From Deltaproteobacteria bacterium (GTDB lineage: Bacteria; Desulfobacterota; JAENJC01): DNA of 20,823 nucleotides. A model generated the notes under the pieces. That model did not search any database, was not told where the DNA came from, and saw only the letters and a list, made by a program, of their open reading frames with translations. The stretch is taken from contig JACQYJ010000231.1 in the NCBI GenBank assembly GCA_016208525.1, forward strand, positions 1-20,823, read 5' to 3'. Shown here in pieces: positions 1 through 7,644 of the stretch (position 1 is the stretch's first letter; each line of letters begins with the position of its first letter). The translations under genes and the position numbers were made by a program.

Positions 1-804
1 CTTATTATAGCCGTCAGCCAGTCAGGAGAGACGGCGGATACCCTGGCTGCCGTCAGAGAGGGAAAAGAGAAGGGAGCAAAGGTGTTATCTATCTGCAATG
101 TGGTGGATTCAAGTATCGCCAGGGAGTCTCATGGAGTTATCTACACCCATGCCGGGCCTGAGATAGGAGTTGCCTCCACAAAGGCCTTTACCTGCCAACT
201 CATAGCCCTTTATCTGTTGACGATATATCTCGGAAGGAGCCAGGGAAGGATTGGCGAAAGCAAGGCCAGAGAAATGGCTTCTGAACTGATAAAGCTGCCA
301 AGGCATATAGAAGATGTACTGAAACTCAATAATGAGATTGAAGGTCTTGCAAAAAAATATATGCATGCAAGGGACTTCCTCTACCTTGGAAGGGGTATCA
401 ACTACCCGATTGCCCTTGAAGGGGCCTTGAAGCTCAAGGAGATATCATATATCCATGCCGAGGGTTATCCCTCTGGAGAGATGAAGCACGGCCCCATTGC
501 ATTGATAGACGAGGAGATGCCTGTCGTTGTCCTTGTCCCTGAGGGGAAAAACTATGAAAAGGTATTGAGCAATCTGGAAGAGGTAAAGGCAAGAGGTGGA
601 AGGATCGTTGCTGTAGGAACATCTGGAGATAAGGAGATGGCAGTCAAGGCAGAGAAGGTGATATATATTCCCGAAACCTCTGAGGCCCTGACCCCCGTCC
701 TCTTATCTGTCCCCTTGCAACTCCTTGCCTACCATATTGCAGTTCATAAGGGGACAGACGTGGATATGCCGAGGAACCTGGCAAAGAGTGTGACTGTGGA
801 GTAA
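1..804 (+). CDS. glmS: Glutamine-fructose-6-phosphate aminotransferase (isomerizing), C-terminal part
   Basis: The reading frame is open from base 1, so the gene starts outside the window. About 268 C-terminal residues remain of the roughly 610 usual for GlmS. They cover the end of the first SIS (sugar isomerase) domain, with the phosphosugar-binding stretch AVSQSGETADT near the start, and the whole second SIS domain (GRGINYPIALEGALKLKEISYIHA is split here as GRGINYPIAL and EGALKLKEISYIHAEGY). The C-terminus DMPRNLAKSVTVE is the GlmS signature end. The enzyme makes glucosamine-6-phosphate from fructose-6-phosphate and glutamine in the cytosol, the first step to UDP-GlcNAc for peptidoglycan and LPS. 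The N-terminal glutaminase domain is not visible. It is followed by a hairpin terminator and converges on a minus-strand gene. Identification is secure. Confidence 0.97.
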   Translation, partial: LIIAVSQSGETADTLAAVREGKEKGAKVLSICNVVDSSIARESHGVIYTHAGPEIGVASTKAFTCQLIALYLLTIYLGRSQGRIGESKAREMASELIKLPRHIEDVLKLNNEIEGLAKKYMHARDFLYLGRGINYPIALEGALKLKEISYIHAEGYPSGEMKHGPIALIDEEMPVVVLVPEGKNYEKVLSNLEEVKARGGRIVAVGTSGDKEMAVKAEKVIYIPETSEALTPVLLSVPLQLLAYHIAVHKGTDVDMPRNLAKSVTVE

Positions 805-809
805 AGAAA

Positions 810-833
810 AAGGGCGGCCATAGGGCCGCCCTT
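810..833. terminator. Hairpin terminator between convergent genes
   Basis: A perfect 10-bp stem (aagggcggcc / ggccgccctt) closes a 4-base loop, 6 bases after the glmS stop. On the minus strand the stem is followed by a T-rich run, so it is a good intrinsic terminator for the PxxKW gene. On the plus strand the tail is only weakly T-rich, so it probably serves glmS less efficiently. Confidence 0.8.
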
Positions 834-856
834 CGATGTTCTGCTTTACTCTGAAA

Positions 857-1153
857 CTACTTTTTCTTTCCGGCGCCTGCCGCCTTCTTGGAAGCCTTCA
901 GAGGGTTCTTCATCTTTACCTCTTCAACCTTTCCTTCGATCTTTACATGGGTTCCGAAGTTGCAGGAGCTCTTCTCCCATTTAACCCTTGGGTCGGCATA
1001 GGTTGAGCAGTATCTGCCGCTTGTCAAGGTCAGGATCCTGTTGCACCCTTCGCAGCTTTCAACTACCGGATAACAGGTCCTCCCTATATATGTGCAGCCG
1101 CTGGTGGCCCAGAAGGTGCATTCCTTACCTGCTTTTACTGTCTGGCATTGCAT
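857..1153 (-). CDS. PxxKW family cysteine-rich protein
   Basis: A 98-residue protein with nine cysteines, including CEGCNRIL and GRYCSTYADP, followed by the family-naming motif PRVKW (P-x-x-K-W). The tail is Lys/Ala-rich (KASKKAAGAGKKK). The cysteine pattern suggests a metal- or FeS-binding or disulfide-stabilised fold, but the family has no firm function that I know of. No signal peptide or membrane segment is seen. The ATG at 1153 is preceded by a good Shine-Dalgarno sequence (GGGAGGTAAT) and by a near-consensus promoter, so the gene is probably well expressed as a single transcript. It shares the terminator hairpin with glmS. Confidence 0.85.
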   Translation of the reverse strand: MQCQTVKAGKECTFWATSGCTYIGRTCYPVVESCEGCNRILTLTSGRYCSTYADPRVKWEKSSCNFGTHVKIEGKVEEVKMKNPLKASKKAAGAGKKK

Positions 1154-1182
1154 TGTATTACCTCCCTGAAAAATATCCAGGT

Positions 1183-1212
1183 ATTATATTAGTAGAACAC
1201 TGCTCTTGTCAA
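1183..1212 (-). promoter_or_regulatory. Sigma-70 type promoter of the PxxKW gene
   Basis: On the minus strand a perfect -35 TTGACA and a perfect -10 TATAAT are separated by 18 bases. They lie about 30 bases upstream of the start codon and its Shine-Dalgarno. This is one of the strongest promoter matches in the window. Confidence 0.75.
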
Positions 1213-1260
1213 TAAAAAGTTGGCATTGCGAAAGACAGCGCCGTTTTTTTATTTATACTG

Positions 1261-3549
1261 TTAAAGACCTGACAGTTCTAACGCAACAACATCCTCTTTT
1301 AAGACCGGCTCTTTTGAATCAACCGGGGTACTGAGCTGGCCATAAAGCCTCTCATAGACATCATAACTCCTCAACACCTTTTTTACATAGTTTCTGGTCT
1401 CAGGATATGGGATCTTTTCTATAAACTCGTCCATTTCCTCTGTCCCGTACCTGGAAACCCAGCTTGATACCGCATTTGGTCCGGCATTGTAGGATGCTAT
1501 GGCAAGCGGAATTTTCCCCCTGGAGCCCTCCACAAGCTTCTTGAGGTAACTGCTTCCAAGGGATATATTAACCTCCGACCTGTAAAGGGAGGGGGCGCTG
1601 TAATCTTTGAAACCGGTTTCTCTTGATATATTGTTTCCGGTTGACGGCATCAGCTGCATAAGACCGACAGCGCCTGCCCTCGACACGACATCAGTCCTGT
1701 AGGAGCTTTCCTCCTTTATGATCGCATGAATGAGGAATGGATTCAGGGAATTTTTATCGGCATTAATCCTCACATCCTCACTGAACCCGGCTGGGAAGGC
1801 AAAGGTCCATATCTCTTTGTCAGGCTGGCATGCATCATCTGTCAAAAACTCCTGGAAGCGATTTACTACGAGTCTCTGAGCCTTATTGTAGGCCCCGATC
1901 CTTGTCATTAATCTTGCAATCTCCAGAAGGGTTACTTTATCTGTACATCTTGCCTCGGCCATAGATAGCTCTACAGAGGCATCTTCTCTAAATCCAAGGC
2001 CCATTAGCGCCTTACCTTTATTCAGGTGAAGCGAAACGTATCTATCAGGTATCGTATGCTCATCGTGCGGTTCATAAGAGAGAGATTTGACCTTTCTGAC
2101 AGGTGTTTCAGAGGCATCAATAGAAATCCTTCCCCTTGAGATTGCAGCGTAATAGGATAAGGGGAACCTGTTGATTACATCGGTATAATGAACGGCAGCT
2201 TTATCAAGCATGTCCAGCCTTTCTGCTGCCCTTGCAGACCAGTAGGTAGCTGTGTCTGTAAACTCCGAGAAAGGGTATTCTGCCAGCAGTTTGTTGAAGA
2301 TGAGATAAGCCCCTCTGTAATCCTTTTCAAGGTAACTTAGCCACCCTTCCTTCCAGAGGGCATCATCGGCAAGAGCGCTGTCAGGAAGCTCAATGTAAAG
2401 ATTGTGATAAAGGTTTCTTGCCTTTACAGTATCACCATCCCCTTCAGACATGTCGGCCAGACGGTACATGCCCCTGGCAGCAAACTCCCCACCTGGAAAG
2501 TCCTTAGTTAATTTATCAAAGGCTGCGGCAGCCTCAGCCCTCTGTCCCGACCGCTGGAATGCCCTGGCGCTTATAAAAGATGCCTCTGCAAGCATCTTTG
2601 GCTTCGATGCTGTAGTAGAGAGTTTTTTGAGAACAGCCAAAGCCTTATTATCCTCCCTGACCTGAAAGTAGGCATCTCCAAGTTTGAGCATAGATTCTGC
2701 AAACCATTCAGGTTTAGTCGCATCATCCTTCTCCTCAACCTCTTTCAGAATAGTTGTCAGCTCATTTATCCCCTCCCTGAAACTGCTATTAGAAAACAGG
2801 TTGCAGACCCTGCTGTAACGTTCATCAACTGAAGGCATTGATAAAGGTGTAGAAACACCAGTAGCGAACTCACTTGAGACTATCTGCCTCATCCGCTCCG
2901 ATGCTGTTCTGGATTCAGGAGATGTCGGATGGTTGACCCATATTGCTTTATACTGATTGTAAGCCTCCTTTGAATCCCCGACCTTCTCATAAACCTCGGC
3001 TATCCTTACCCTGGCCAGTGGAATCAGCGAAGACCCGGGGTATTCCTTTATGAACCGATCAAGGGACAAGCGTGATTCAATATAACGGCCAAGGTGGAAT
3101 AAGGCCACAGAGGCATTGAAATCAGCATCTTCTCCCCATCTGCTGTCCGTGAATCTTGATTTTATGGTCAAAAATGTGTCTAAGGCGGCCTGATAATTCC
3201 CAGAGCTCAGATATGTCTCGCCCAGGTAAAAGACGGCATAGTCGGCAATAGGTTCGTATTTTGAAGACCTTTGAAGCCAGCCGGCAGCATCATCAAGATT
3301 CCCAAGTGCCTTATATGCAATACCAATAAGGTAAGAGGCTTCAAGGGTAGTCTTGTTTTCCTCTGTTTCAGCAGATATTATCTTCAACTCATCAATGGCC
3401 TTATTGTAATCAGCCTGTTGAAACATTTTTAGTGGGTAGCTCAGCCTGTCTTCCTGTTTCTCTTCGCCGGCAAGAGTAAGCGATGGACTTAATATGATAG
3501 TGAGAAGGTAAAAGATGAAGAGGATGGTTTGTTTCACGGCAAGACCCAT
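1261..3549 (-). CDS. slt: Secreted soluble lytic transglycosylase with TPR repeats
   Basis: A murein-cleaving enzyme (GH23, Slt70-like) of 762 residues if started at the ATG at 3549. An in-frame TTG at 3570 would add 7 residues, but the ATG directly begins a good signal peptide (MGLAVKQ, then hydrophobic TILFIFYLLTIILSPSLTLA, cleavage before GEE). Residues about 30-560 are helical TPR-like repeats, for example AVFYLGETYLSSGNYQAALD, forming the superhelical scaffold seen in Slt enzymes. The catalytic SLT domain covers about 590-720. It has IIKEESSY with the expected catalytic Glu near residue 614, then GAVGLMQLMPSTG and ASYNAGPNAV. It acts in the periplasm and releases anhydromuropeptides in wall recycling or machine assembly. 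It stands alone on its strand, and no clear Shine-Dalgarno is visible. Family assignment is firm; the specific subclass is not. Confidence 0.93.
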   Translation of the reverse strand: MGLAVKQTILFIFYLLTIILSPSLTLAGEEKQEDRLSYPLKMFQQADYNKAIDELKIISAETEENKTTLEASYLIGIAYKALGNLDDAAGWLQRSSKYEPIADYAVFYLGETYLSSGNYQAALDTFLTIKSRFTDSRWGEDADFNASVALFHLGRYIESRLSLDRFIKEYPGSSLIPLARVRIAEVYEKVGDSKEAYNQYKAIWVNHPTSPESRTASERMRQIVSSEFATGVSTPLSMPSVDERYSRVCNLFSNSSFREGINELTTILKEVEEKDDATKPEWFAESMLKLGDAYFQVREDNKALAVLKKLSTTASKPKMLAEASFISARAFQRSGQRAEAAAAFDKLTKDFPGGEFAARGMYRLADMSEGDGDTVKARNLYHNLYIELPDSALADDALWKEGWLSYLEKDYRGAYLIFNKLLAEYPFSEFTDTATYWSARAAERLDMLDKAAVHYTDVINRFPLSYYAAISRGRISIDASETPVRKVKSLSYEPHDEHTIPDRYVSLHLNKGKALMGLGFREDASVELSMAEARCTDKVTLLEIARLMTRIGAYNKAQRLVVNRFQEFLTDDACQPDKEIWTFAFPAGFSEDVRINADKNSLNPFLIHAIIKEESSYRTDVVSRAGAVGLMQLMPSTGNNISRETGFKDYSAPSLYRSEVNISLGSSYLKKLVEGSRGKIPLAIASYNAGPNAVSSWVSRYGTEEMDEFIEKIPYPETRNYVKKVLRSYDVYERLYGQLSTPVDSKEPVLKEDVVALELSGL

Positions 3550-3764
3550 TTGAATAACGGTAGATAACAATCGTTATAAGTCTCTACGGTTACGGTTACC
3601 GGCCTGGTGAACGGAATATCTACCAATCAAATATACATTGTATCTGTGAAATGATTTTATCGAAAAAATTTTATTGAACAATTTTAATCCTATTATATGA
3701 TGTTTACAAGACAAAACTTCAGCCTTTATATGGAACTCGGAATCAACGTTACCATTTTTTTTGC

Positions 3765-3793
3765 TTGACATAGGTGAATAAATAATAAATAAT
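3765..3793 (+). promoter_or_regulatory. Promoter of the SAM-riboswitch sulfur operon
   Basis: A perfect -35 TTGACA is followed after 17 bases by the -10-like AATAAT inside an A/T-rich stretch. Initiation would fall near 3800, about 20 bases before the riboswitch begins, which is the expected geometry. Between the transglycosylase start (3549) and this promoter there is no credible gene. Confidence 0.65.
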
Positions 3794-3818
3794 CTATGCC
3801 ACAACTGAATAAGTCTTG

Positions 3819-3930
3819 TTCTTATCAAGAGTGGCGGAGGGAATGGCCCTGTGAAACCACAGCAACCGGCATCTATAATGATGCGTCAGGTGCTAACTCC
3901 AGCGAGGCGAATCGCCTTGAAAGATAAGTA
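3819..3930 (+). promoter_or_regulatory. SAM-I (S-box) riboswitch aptamer
   Basis: Conserved S-box blocks appear in order: cttatcaagag at P1/P2, ggcggagggaatggccctgtgaaacc, written here as ggcggagggaatggccc then tgtgaaacc, then cagcaaccgg, caggtgctaactccagc and gaaagataag. The P1 helix closes with CTTATC (3821-3826) against GATAAG (3923-3928). S-box RNAs bind S-adenosylmethionine and switch off methionine/cysteine genes when SAM is plentiful. Its position before the ThiS-like gene puts the downstream sulfur operon under methionine-status control. Confidence 0.93.
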
Positions 3931-3940
3931 GCGGTAAAGT

Positions 3941-3977
3941 AAACCTCTTCTTATCTATAAAAAGAAGGGGTTTTTTT
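3941..3977 (+). terminator. Riboswitch-controlled intrinsic terminator
   Basis: A 12-bp stem (3941-3952 with 3962-3973, one G-T wobble) with a 9-base loop is followed by a run of seven Ts. The segment CTTATC at 3950-3955, overlapping the stem's 5' arm, is complementary to the 3' strand of the aptamer's P1 helix (GATAAG, 3923-3928). So an antiterminator forms when P1 is not held closed by SAM, and the terminator forms when SAM is bound. The switch can be read directly from the sequence. Confidence 0.88.
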
Positions 3978-3987
3978 ATTTTGGAGA

Positions 3988-4046
3988 GGGGACTGTCCCT
4001 ATTTACGGACATTGCTTCGCTCCGTCGTAGAATAGGGGCTGTCCCC
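3988..4046 (+). repeat. GGGACTGTCCC-ended palindromic repeat, copy 1
   Basis: The unit begins ggggactgtccc and ends ggggctgtcccc, with a partly palindromic middle, so each end is a small palindrome and the whole is an inverted repeat. Related copies lie at 8667-8718 and 8975-9034. It lies between the riboswitch terminator and the first gene. It resembles REP-type elements associated with IS200-like tyrosine transposases, but none is seen nearby. Confidence 0.75.
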
Positions 4047-4075
4047 GGAATATAAGAAGATCGGGTGGAGGAATC

Positions 4076-4285
4076 ATGAAATTGACAATAAACGGAAAAG
4101 ATGAGGAAATAAGCGGTTTAGAGTCTATTACAGTGATAGACCTTCTGACCAGGAGGGAGATTAACCCTGAGATGGTCTCTGTTGAGATAAATGACAGTAT
4201 ATTGAAGAAGGATGAGTTTACCACTAGCCTCCTTAAGGAGGGGGATAGAGTGGAGTTCCTTTATTTTATGGGTGGCGGAATCTAA
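4076..4285 (+). CDS. ThiS/MoaD-like sulfur carrier protein with GGGI tail
   Basis: A 69-residue ubiquitin-fold sulfur carrier (beta-grasp), first gene behind the SAM riboswitch. MKLTINGKDEEI matches the ThiS N-terminal strand, and the end is EFLYFMGGGI. ThiS-type carriers are adenylated on a C-terminal Gly-Gly by an E1-like enzyme and then carry sulfur as a thiocarboxylate. Here an extra isoleucine follows the glycines, so a trimming step may be needed, as for Wolinella HcyS and Pseudomonas QbsE. The start has a strong ribosome site (GGTGGAGG). Downstream neighbours are CysK and a MoeB/ThiF enzyme, and no thiamine genes (thiG, thiH, thiC) are present. A role in cysteine or homocysteine synthesis is therefore more likely than in thiamine synthesis. 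The exact role is inferred. Confidence 0.88.
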   Translation: MKLTINGKDEEISGLESITVIDLLTRREINPEMVSVEINDSILKKDEFTTSLLKEGDRVEFLYFMGGGI

Positions 4286-4323
4286 GAAGGTTCAAGGCTA
4301 AAGGCTCAGGGTTAAAGGTTAAC

Positions 4324-4356
4324 CCTTTCACCTTTCACCTTTCACCTTTCACCTTT
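4324..4356 (+). repeat. 7-bp tandem repeat before cysK
   Basis: Four exact copies of the heptamer cctttca (4324-4351) plus a partial fifth run straight up to the cysK start codon. The left flank holds loosely complementary ggctaaagg/gttaaaggtt units, so a hairpin with reiterated arms is possible. The stretch replaces any normal Shine-Dalgarno in front of cysK. Confidence 0.7.
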
Positions 4357-4357
4357 T

Positions 4358-5287
4358 ATGCCAATGCTTGCAAACAACATAACTGAGCTTATCGGCGATA
4401 CACCGATGGTGAAGCTGAGCTATATAGTTGAAGATGGCTGGGCTGATGTATATGCCAAGCTCGAATCGTTTAATCCTGGAGGGAGTGTTAAGGACAGGAT
4501 AGCGCTTTCCATGATAGAGGCTGCGGAGAGGGAAGGGTCTCTAAAGCCGGGCGGGGTAATCGTAGAACCGACCAGCGGGAATACAGGGATAGGTCTGGCC
4601 CTGGTCTGCGCTGTAAAGAAATACAGGTTGATACTTACAATGCCTGAAAGCATGTCTGTGGAGAGAAGATCTCTTTTGGCCGCATACGGCGCGGAACTTG
4701 TCCTGACCCCTGCCCAGGAAGGGATGGATGGGGCCATACTAAAAGCAGAAGAATTGAAGGACCAGAATCCTGAATACTTCATGCCCCAGCAGTTCAATAA
4801 CCCTGCAAACCCTGATGCACACAGGAGGACCACCGCCCTTGAAATAATTGAGGCTATGGTCGGCAAGACCATAGATGCATTTGTCGCAGCTGTTGGCACA
4901 GGCGGAACCATCACAGGCCCCAGCGGAGCTTTGAGAGAGCGGGTTCCAGGGATAAAGGTTATAGCAGTTGAACCAAAGAGCTCCGCTGTGCTTTCCGGCG
5001 GGAAACCCGGGCCCCATAAGATTCAGGGGATAGGGGCAGGTTTTATACCAGGGGTGCTGGACATAAAGGTCTTTGACGAGGTGATCCAGGTGTCTGATGA
5101 TGACGCCTATAATACCTCAAAAAGACTGGCCAGAGAGGAAGGGCTGCTTTGCGGCATCTCCTCTGGAGCAGCCGCATTCGCAGCCTTGCAGGTGGCATCC
5201 CGTCTTGGGAAGGGAAAGAACGTGGTTGTTATCCTTCCTGATACAGGGGAGAGGTATTTCAGCATGGATAAGTATTTTTGCAGATAG
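4358..5287 (+). CDS. cysK: Cysteine synthase (O-acetylserine sulfhydrylase family)
   Basis: A 309-residue fold-type II PLP enzyme of normal CysK length. The PLP lysine is K45 in NPGGSVKDR. The substrate loop PTSGNTGIGL is at 71-80 and the phosphate-binding glycine loop GTGGT at 180-184. GISSGAAA near 275 is the usual C-terminal motif. It makes cysteine from an activated serine and sulfide, or, in CysM/CysO-type systems, from a thiocarboxylated carrier. The adjacent carrier and MoeB genes favour the second donor, but the sequence does not prove it. ATG codons lie at 4358 and 4364. Neither has a visible Shine-Dalgarno because a heptamer repeat occupies the leader. This is the second gene of the riboswitch operon. 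Confidence 0.93.
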   Translation: MPMLANNITELIGDTPMVKLSYIVEDGWADVYAKLESFNPGGSVKDRIALSMIEAAEREGSLKPGGVIVEPTSGNTGIGLALVCAVKKYRLILTMPESMSVERRSLLAAYGAELVLTPAQEGMDGAILKAEELKDQNPEYFMPQQFNNPANPDAHRRTTALEIIEAMVGKTIDAFVAAVGTGGTITGPSGALRERVPGIKVIAVEPKSSAVLSGGKPGPHKIQGIGAGFIPGVLDIKVFDEVIQVSDDDAYNTSKRLAREEGLLCGISSGAAAFAALQVASRLGKGKNVVVILPDTGERYFSMDKYFCR

Positions 5288-5307
5288 AGTCAGCTTCAGA
5301 AAAAATA

Positions 5308-5376
5308 GCCACAAAGACACGAAGGCACTAAGGAAACTGGGGTCCTAAAATCTTTGTGTCTTAGTGCCTTGGTGGC
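5308..5376. repeat. Hairpin repeat, acaaagacacgaaggcac type
   Basis: The left arm gccacaaagacacgaaggca and the right arm tgccttggtggc (with ctttgtgtcttagtgcc) are near-perfect inverted repeats around a 16-base centre. It fills the gap between cysK and the first MoeB gene and would fold into a long hairpin in the operon mRNA. Confidence 0.75.
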
Positions 5377-5393
5377 AAAGAAAGGTTTAAAAG

Positions 5394-6197
5394 ATGAATT
5401 TTACAGAAGAACAGATCAACAGATACAGCCGTCACATCATCCTGCCGGAGGTTGGAGGGAAGGGGCAACAAAAAATCAGCAACGGTAAAGTCCTGATTAT
5501 CGGCGCTGGCGGTCTTGGCGCTCCTGCGGCCCTTTACCTGGCCGCAGGAGGAGTGGGTACCATAGGGATTGCAGATGGGGACGAGGTTGATCTGACAAAC
5601 CTTCAGAGACAGATAATCCATCATACCCCGGATGTAGGAAGGCCAAAGGTGATCTCCGCCAGGGAGAAGATACAGCAGATAAACCCTGATGTGAATGTCA
5701 TTACATACCAGACAAGGGTTGACTCCCGGAATATACTGGAGATTATGAAGGATTACGACGTGGTCATGGACGGGACCGACAACTTTGCAGCCAAGTTCCT
5801 TATCAACGATGCGGCTGTGATGGCAGGGAAACCCCTTATACATGGGGGGATACTCAGGTTTGTCGGGCAGATATTCACAATAGTTCCGGGGGAGACGGCA
5901 TGTTACAGGTGCGTATTCCTCAGCCCTCCACCGCCAAACGCAGTTCCAACATGCAAAGAGGCCGGTGTTCTTGGCGCTATTGCGGGCCAGATAGGAGTTC
6001 TCCAGGCCATAGAAGCGCTGAAGCTGATAATCGGGATAGGGAAGCCTCTCAAGAACAGGCTCCTCACATACGATGCCCTGAAGTTGAAATGGAGAGAGAT
6101 CGGGTTGAAGAAGAACCCTGACTGCCCGCTCTGCGGCGAAAACCCTAAGATCAGGAGTTTGATAGACTATGAACAGACGGTATGTGAACTGAAATAA
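5394..6197 (+). CDS. moeB: MoeB/ThiF/HesA-family adenylyltransferase (E1-like), copy 1
   Basis: A 267-residue E1-like enzyme that adenylates the C-terminal glycine of a sulfur carrier. It opens with MNFTEEQINRYSRHIILPE, typical of MoeB/ThiF. The nucleotide loop GAGGLG is at 37-42 and the Mg/ATP region DLTNLQRQ at 66-73. DGTDNF is at 126-131, and the zinc cysteines are C170/C173 and C244/C247. VPTCKEAG places the conserved cysteine at C187. No rhodanese domain is fused, so sulfur must come from another protein or from sulfide. The likely partner is the ThiS-like carrier two genes upstream. A second paralogue lies at 9652. An AAAGG sequence about 8 bases before the ATG may serve as ribosome site. 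No MoaE, ThiG or other cofactor genes adjoin it. Confidence 0.92.
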   Translation: MNFTEEQINRYSRHIILPEVGGKGQQKISNGKVLIIGAGGLGAPAALYLAAGGVGTIGIADGDEVDLTNLQRQIIHHTPDVGRPKVISAREKIQQINPDVNVITYQTRVDSRNILEIMKDYDVVMDGTDNFAAKFLINDAAVMAGKPLIHGGILRFVGQIFTIVPGETACYRCVFLSPPPPNAVPTCKEAGVLGAIAGQIGVLQAIEALKLIIGIGKPLKNRLLTYDALKLKWREIGLKKNPDCPLCGENPKIRSLIDYEQTVCELK

Positions 6198-6198
6198 A

Positions 6199-6277
6199 GG
6201 GATGAAGGCGGAAGGATGAAGGATGAATATAGTCTTTATTTTTTTCATCCCTCATCCCTCATCCCTCATCCTTCATT
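6199..6277. repeat. Hairpin repeat, ggatgaa/catccct type
   Basis: The left arm repeats ggatgaa-like units and the right arm repeats catccct four times (ending ccttcat), giving an inverted repeat with reiterated 7-base units around an A/T-rich centre. It lies between the first MoeB gene and the threonine-synthase-like gene, just before a strong Shine-Dalgarno. Confidence 0.75.
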
Positions 6278-6294
6278 TATAAGGAGGTCAAATA

Positions 6295-7533
6295 ATGAGT
6301 TTTGTAAAAGGTCTTAGATGCAGAGAATGCCATAAGGAGTATCCAATAGAGCCGTTGCACGTTTGCGAGTTCTGTTTCGGTCCCCTTGAGGTGGTCTATA
6401 ATTATGATGAAATAAAGAAGGTCTTGACCAGGGACGCCATATCAAAGAGGGCCCCCAATATGTGGAGGTATAAGGAGCTTTTGCCCCTGGACGGAGAGCC
6501 TACTGTAGGAGCGCAGGTCGGTTTCACCCCTCTGGTGAAGGCGGACAACCTTGCTGAGGCCCTTGGCGTAAAGGAACTTTATGTAAAGAACGATGCAGTA
6601 TGTTACCCCACCCTCTCGTTTAAAGACAGGGTGGTCTCTGTCGCTATATCCAAGGCCAGGGAGTTTGGTTTCAAGGTCACCGGATGCGCATCTACAGGAA
6701 ACCTTGCCAACTCAGTAGCCGCTAATGCCACTGCTGCCAATATGGAGAACTTCATATTCATCCCTAACGACCTGGAGCAGGGAAAGGTGCTTGGGACATT
6801 GATCTACAAGACAAACCTTGTAGCTATAAAGGGGACCTATGATGATGTAAACAGGCTTTGCGCCGAGATAGCCGGGAAATACGGCTGGGCCTTTGTCAAT
6901 GTAAATATCAGGCCTTTCTACGCAGAGGGGTGTAAGACGTATGCTTATGAGGTATTTGAACAGCTTGGATGGAAGGCCCCGAAACATATAGTAGTCCCGA
7001 TGGCCGGCGGCTCTCTTCTGAACAAGATATGGAAGTCTGGCCAGGAGTTTCAGAAGCTTGGCCTGATTGATAATGCCGATATGAAGCTCTATGGAGCCCA
7101 GGCAACCGGATGCTCGCCAATAACTACGGCGGTAAAGACCGGTCATGACCTGATAAAGCCTGTAAAACCAAACACCATTGCAAAGTCGCTGGCCATAGGA
7201 AACCCTGCGGACGGCTTTTATGCCGCAAAGGCAATGAGGGAGAGCGGCGGATGGGGCGAGGACGTCTCCGATGAGGAGGTAGTGGAGGGAATAAAGCTAC
7301 TGGCAAGGACTGAGGGGATATTCACGGAAACTGCAGGCGGTGTTACTGTCGGGGTGACAAAGAAACTGTTAGAGCAGGGGAGGATACCGAAGAACGAATC
7401 TATTGTCATCTGCATCACAGGCAACGGCTTGAAGACCCTGGAGGCAGTTGTCGGAAAGATCGGCGCCCCTGAGGTAATAAATGCCAAATTGAGCGAGTTT
7501 GATGAACTTTATAAAACTAAAATTAAGAGATAA
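6295..7533 (+). CDS. thrC: Threonine synthase-family PLP enzyme
   Basis: A 412-residue fold-type II PLP enzyme of the threonine synthase family. An N-terminal zinc ribbon (C9, C12, C24, C27) precedes the catalytic domain, as in many bacterial and archaeal ThrC proteins. The PLP lysine is K110 in TLSFKDR. ASTGNLANSVAA is the substrate-phosphate region and PMAGGSLLNKI the cofactor glycine loop. Canonical ThrC turns O-phosphohomoserine into threonine. Its place inside a SAM-riboswitch sulfur operon, with no hom or thrB nearby, makes another use of O-phosphohomoserine, such as sulfhydrylation to homocysteine, worth considering. That idea is inference from context only. The start is supported by the very strong site AAGGAGG 8 bases upstream. 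Confidence 0.9.
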   Translation: MSFVKGLRCRECHKEYPIEPLHVCEFCFGPLEVVYNYDEIKKVLTRDAISKRAPNMWRYKELLPLDGEPTVGAQVGFTPLVKADNLAEALGVKELYVKNDAVCYPTLSFKDRVVSVAISKAREFGFKVTGCASTGNLANSVAANATAANMENFIFIPNDLEQGKVLGTLIYKTNLVAIKGTYDDVNRLCAEIAGKYGWAFVNVNIRPFYAEGCKTYAYEVFEQLGWKAPKHIVVPMAGGSLLNKIWKSGQEFQKLGLIDNADMKLYGAQATGCSPITTAVKTGHDLIKPVKPNTIAKSLAIGNPADGFYAAKAMRESGGWGEDVSDEEVVEGIKLLARTEGIFTETAGGVTVGVTKKLLEQGRIPKNESIVICITGNGLKTLEAVVGKIGAPEVINAKLSEFDELYKTKIKR

Positions 7534-7542
7534 TCTAAAATA

Positions 7543-7621
7543 ACCGCGAAGACGCAAAGAACGCAAAGTTAATGCCTTAATAATTAAAAGCCTTTCTTTG
7601 CGACCTCTGCGCCTTTGCGGT
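7543..7621. repeat. Hairpin repeat, gacgcaaag type, copy 1
   Basis: The arm accgcgaagacgcaaagaac and its near-complement (ending gcgcctttgcggt) flank an A/T-rich centre. It is the same family as 10465-10607 and a single arm at 19174-19195. It lies between the threonine-synthase-like gene and the sulfite reductase. Confidence 0.8.
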
Positions 7622-7644
7622 GAAAATATAAAAGGGGGTTATTG

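Noticed and set aside
1221..1260. Terminator behind the transglycosylase
   Set aside because: A T-run exists on the plus strand (after cagcgccg), but no clean stem precedes it and it faces the wrong way for the minus-strand gene.
3574..3828. 84-codon minus-strand open frame upstream of the transglycosylase
   Set aside because: It overlaps the sulfur operon promoter and the first bases of the riboswitch on the opposite strand, has no ribosome site and no recognisable protein features.
7642..7644. TTG start for the sulfite reductase
   Set aside because: The ATG at the next codon has better spacing to the GGGGG ribosome site.
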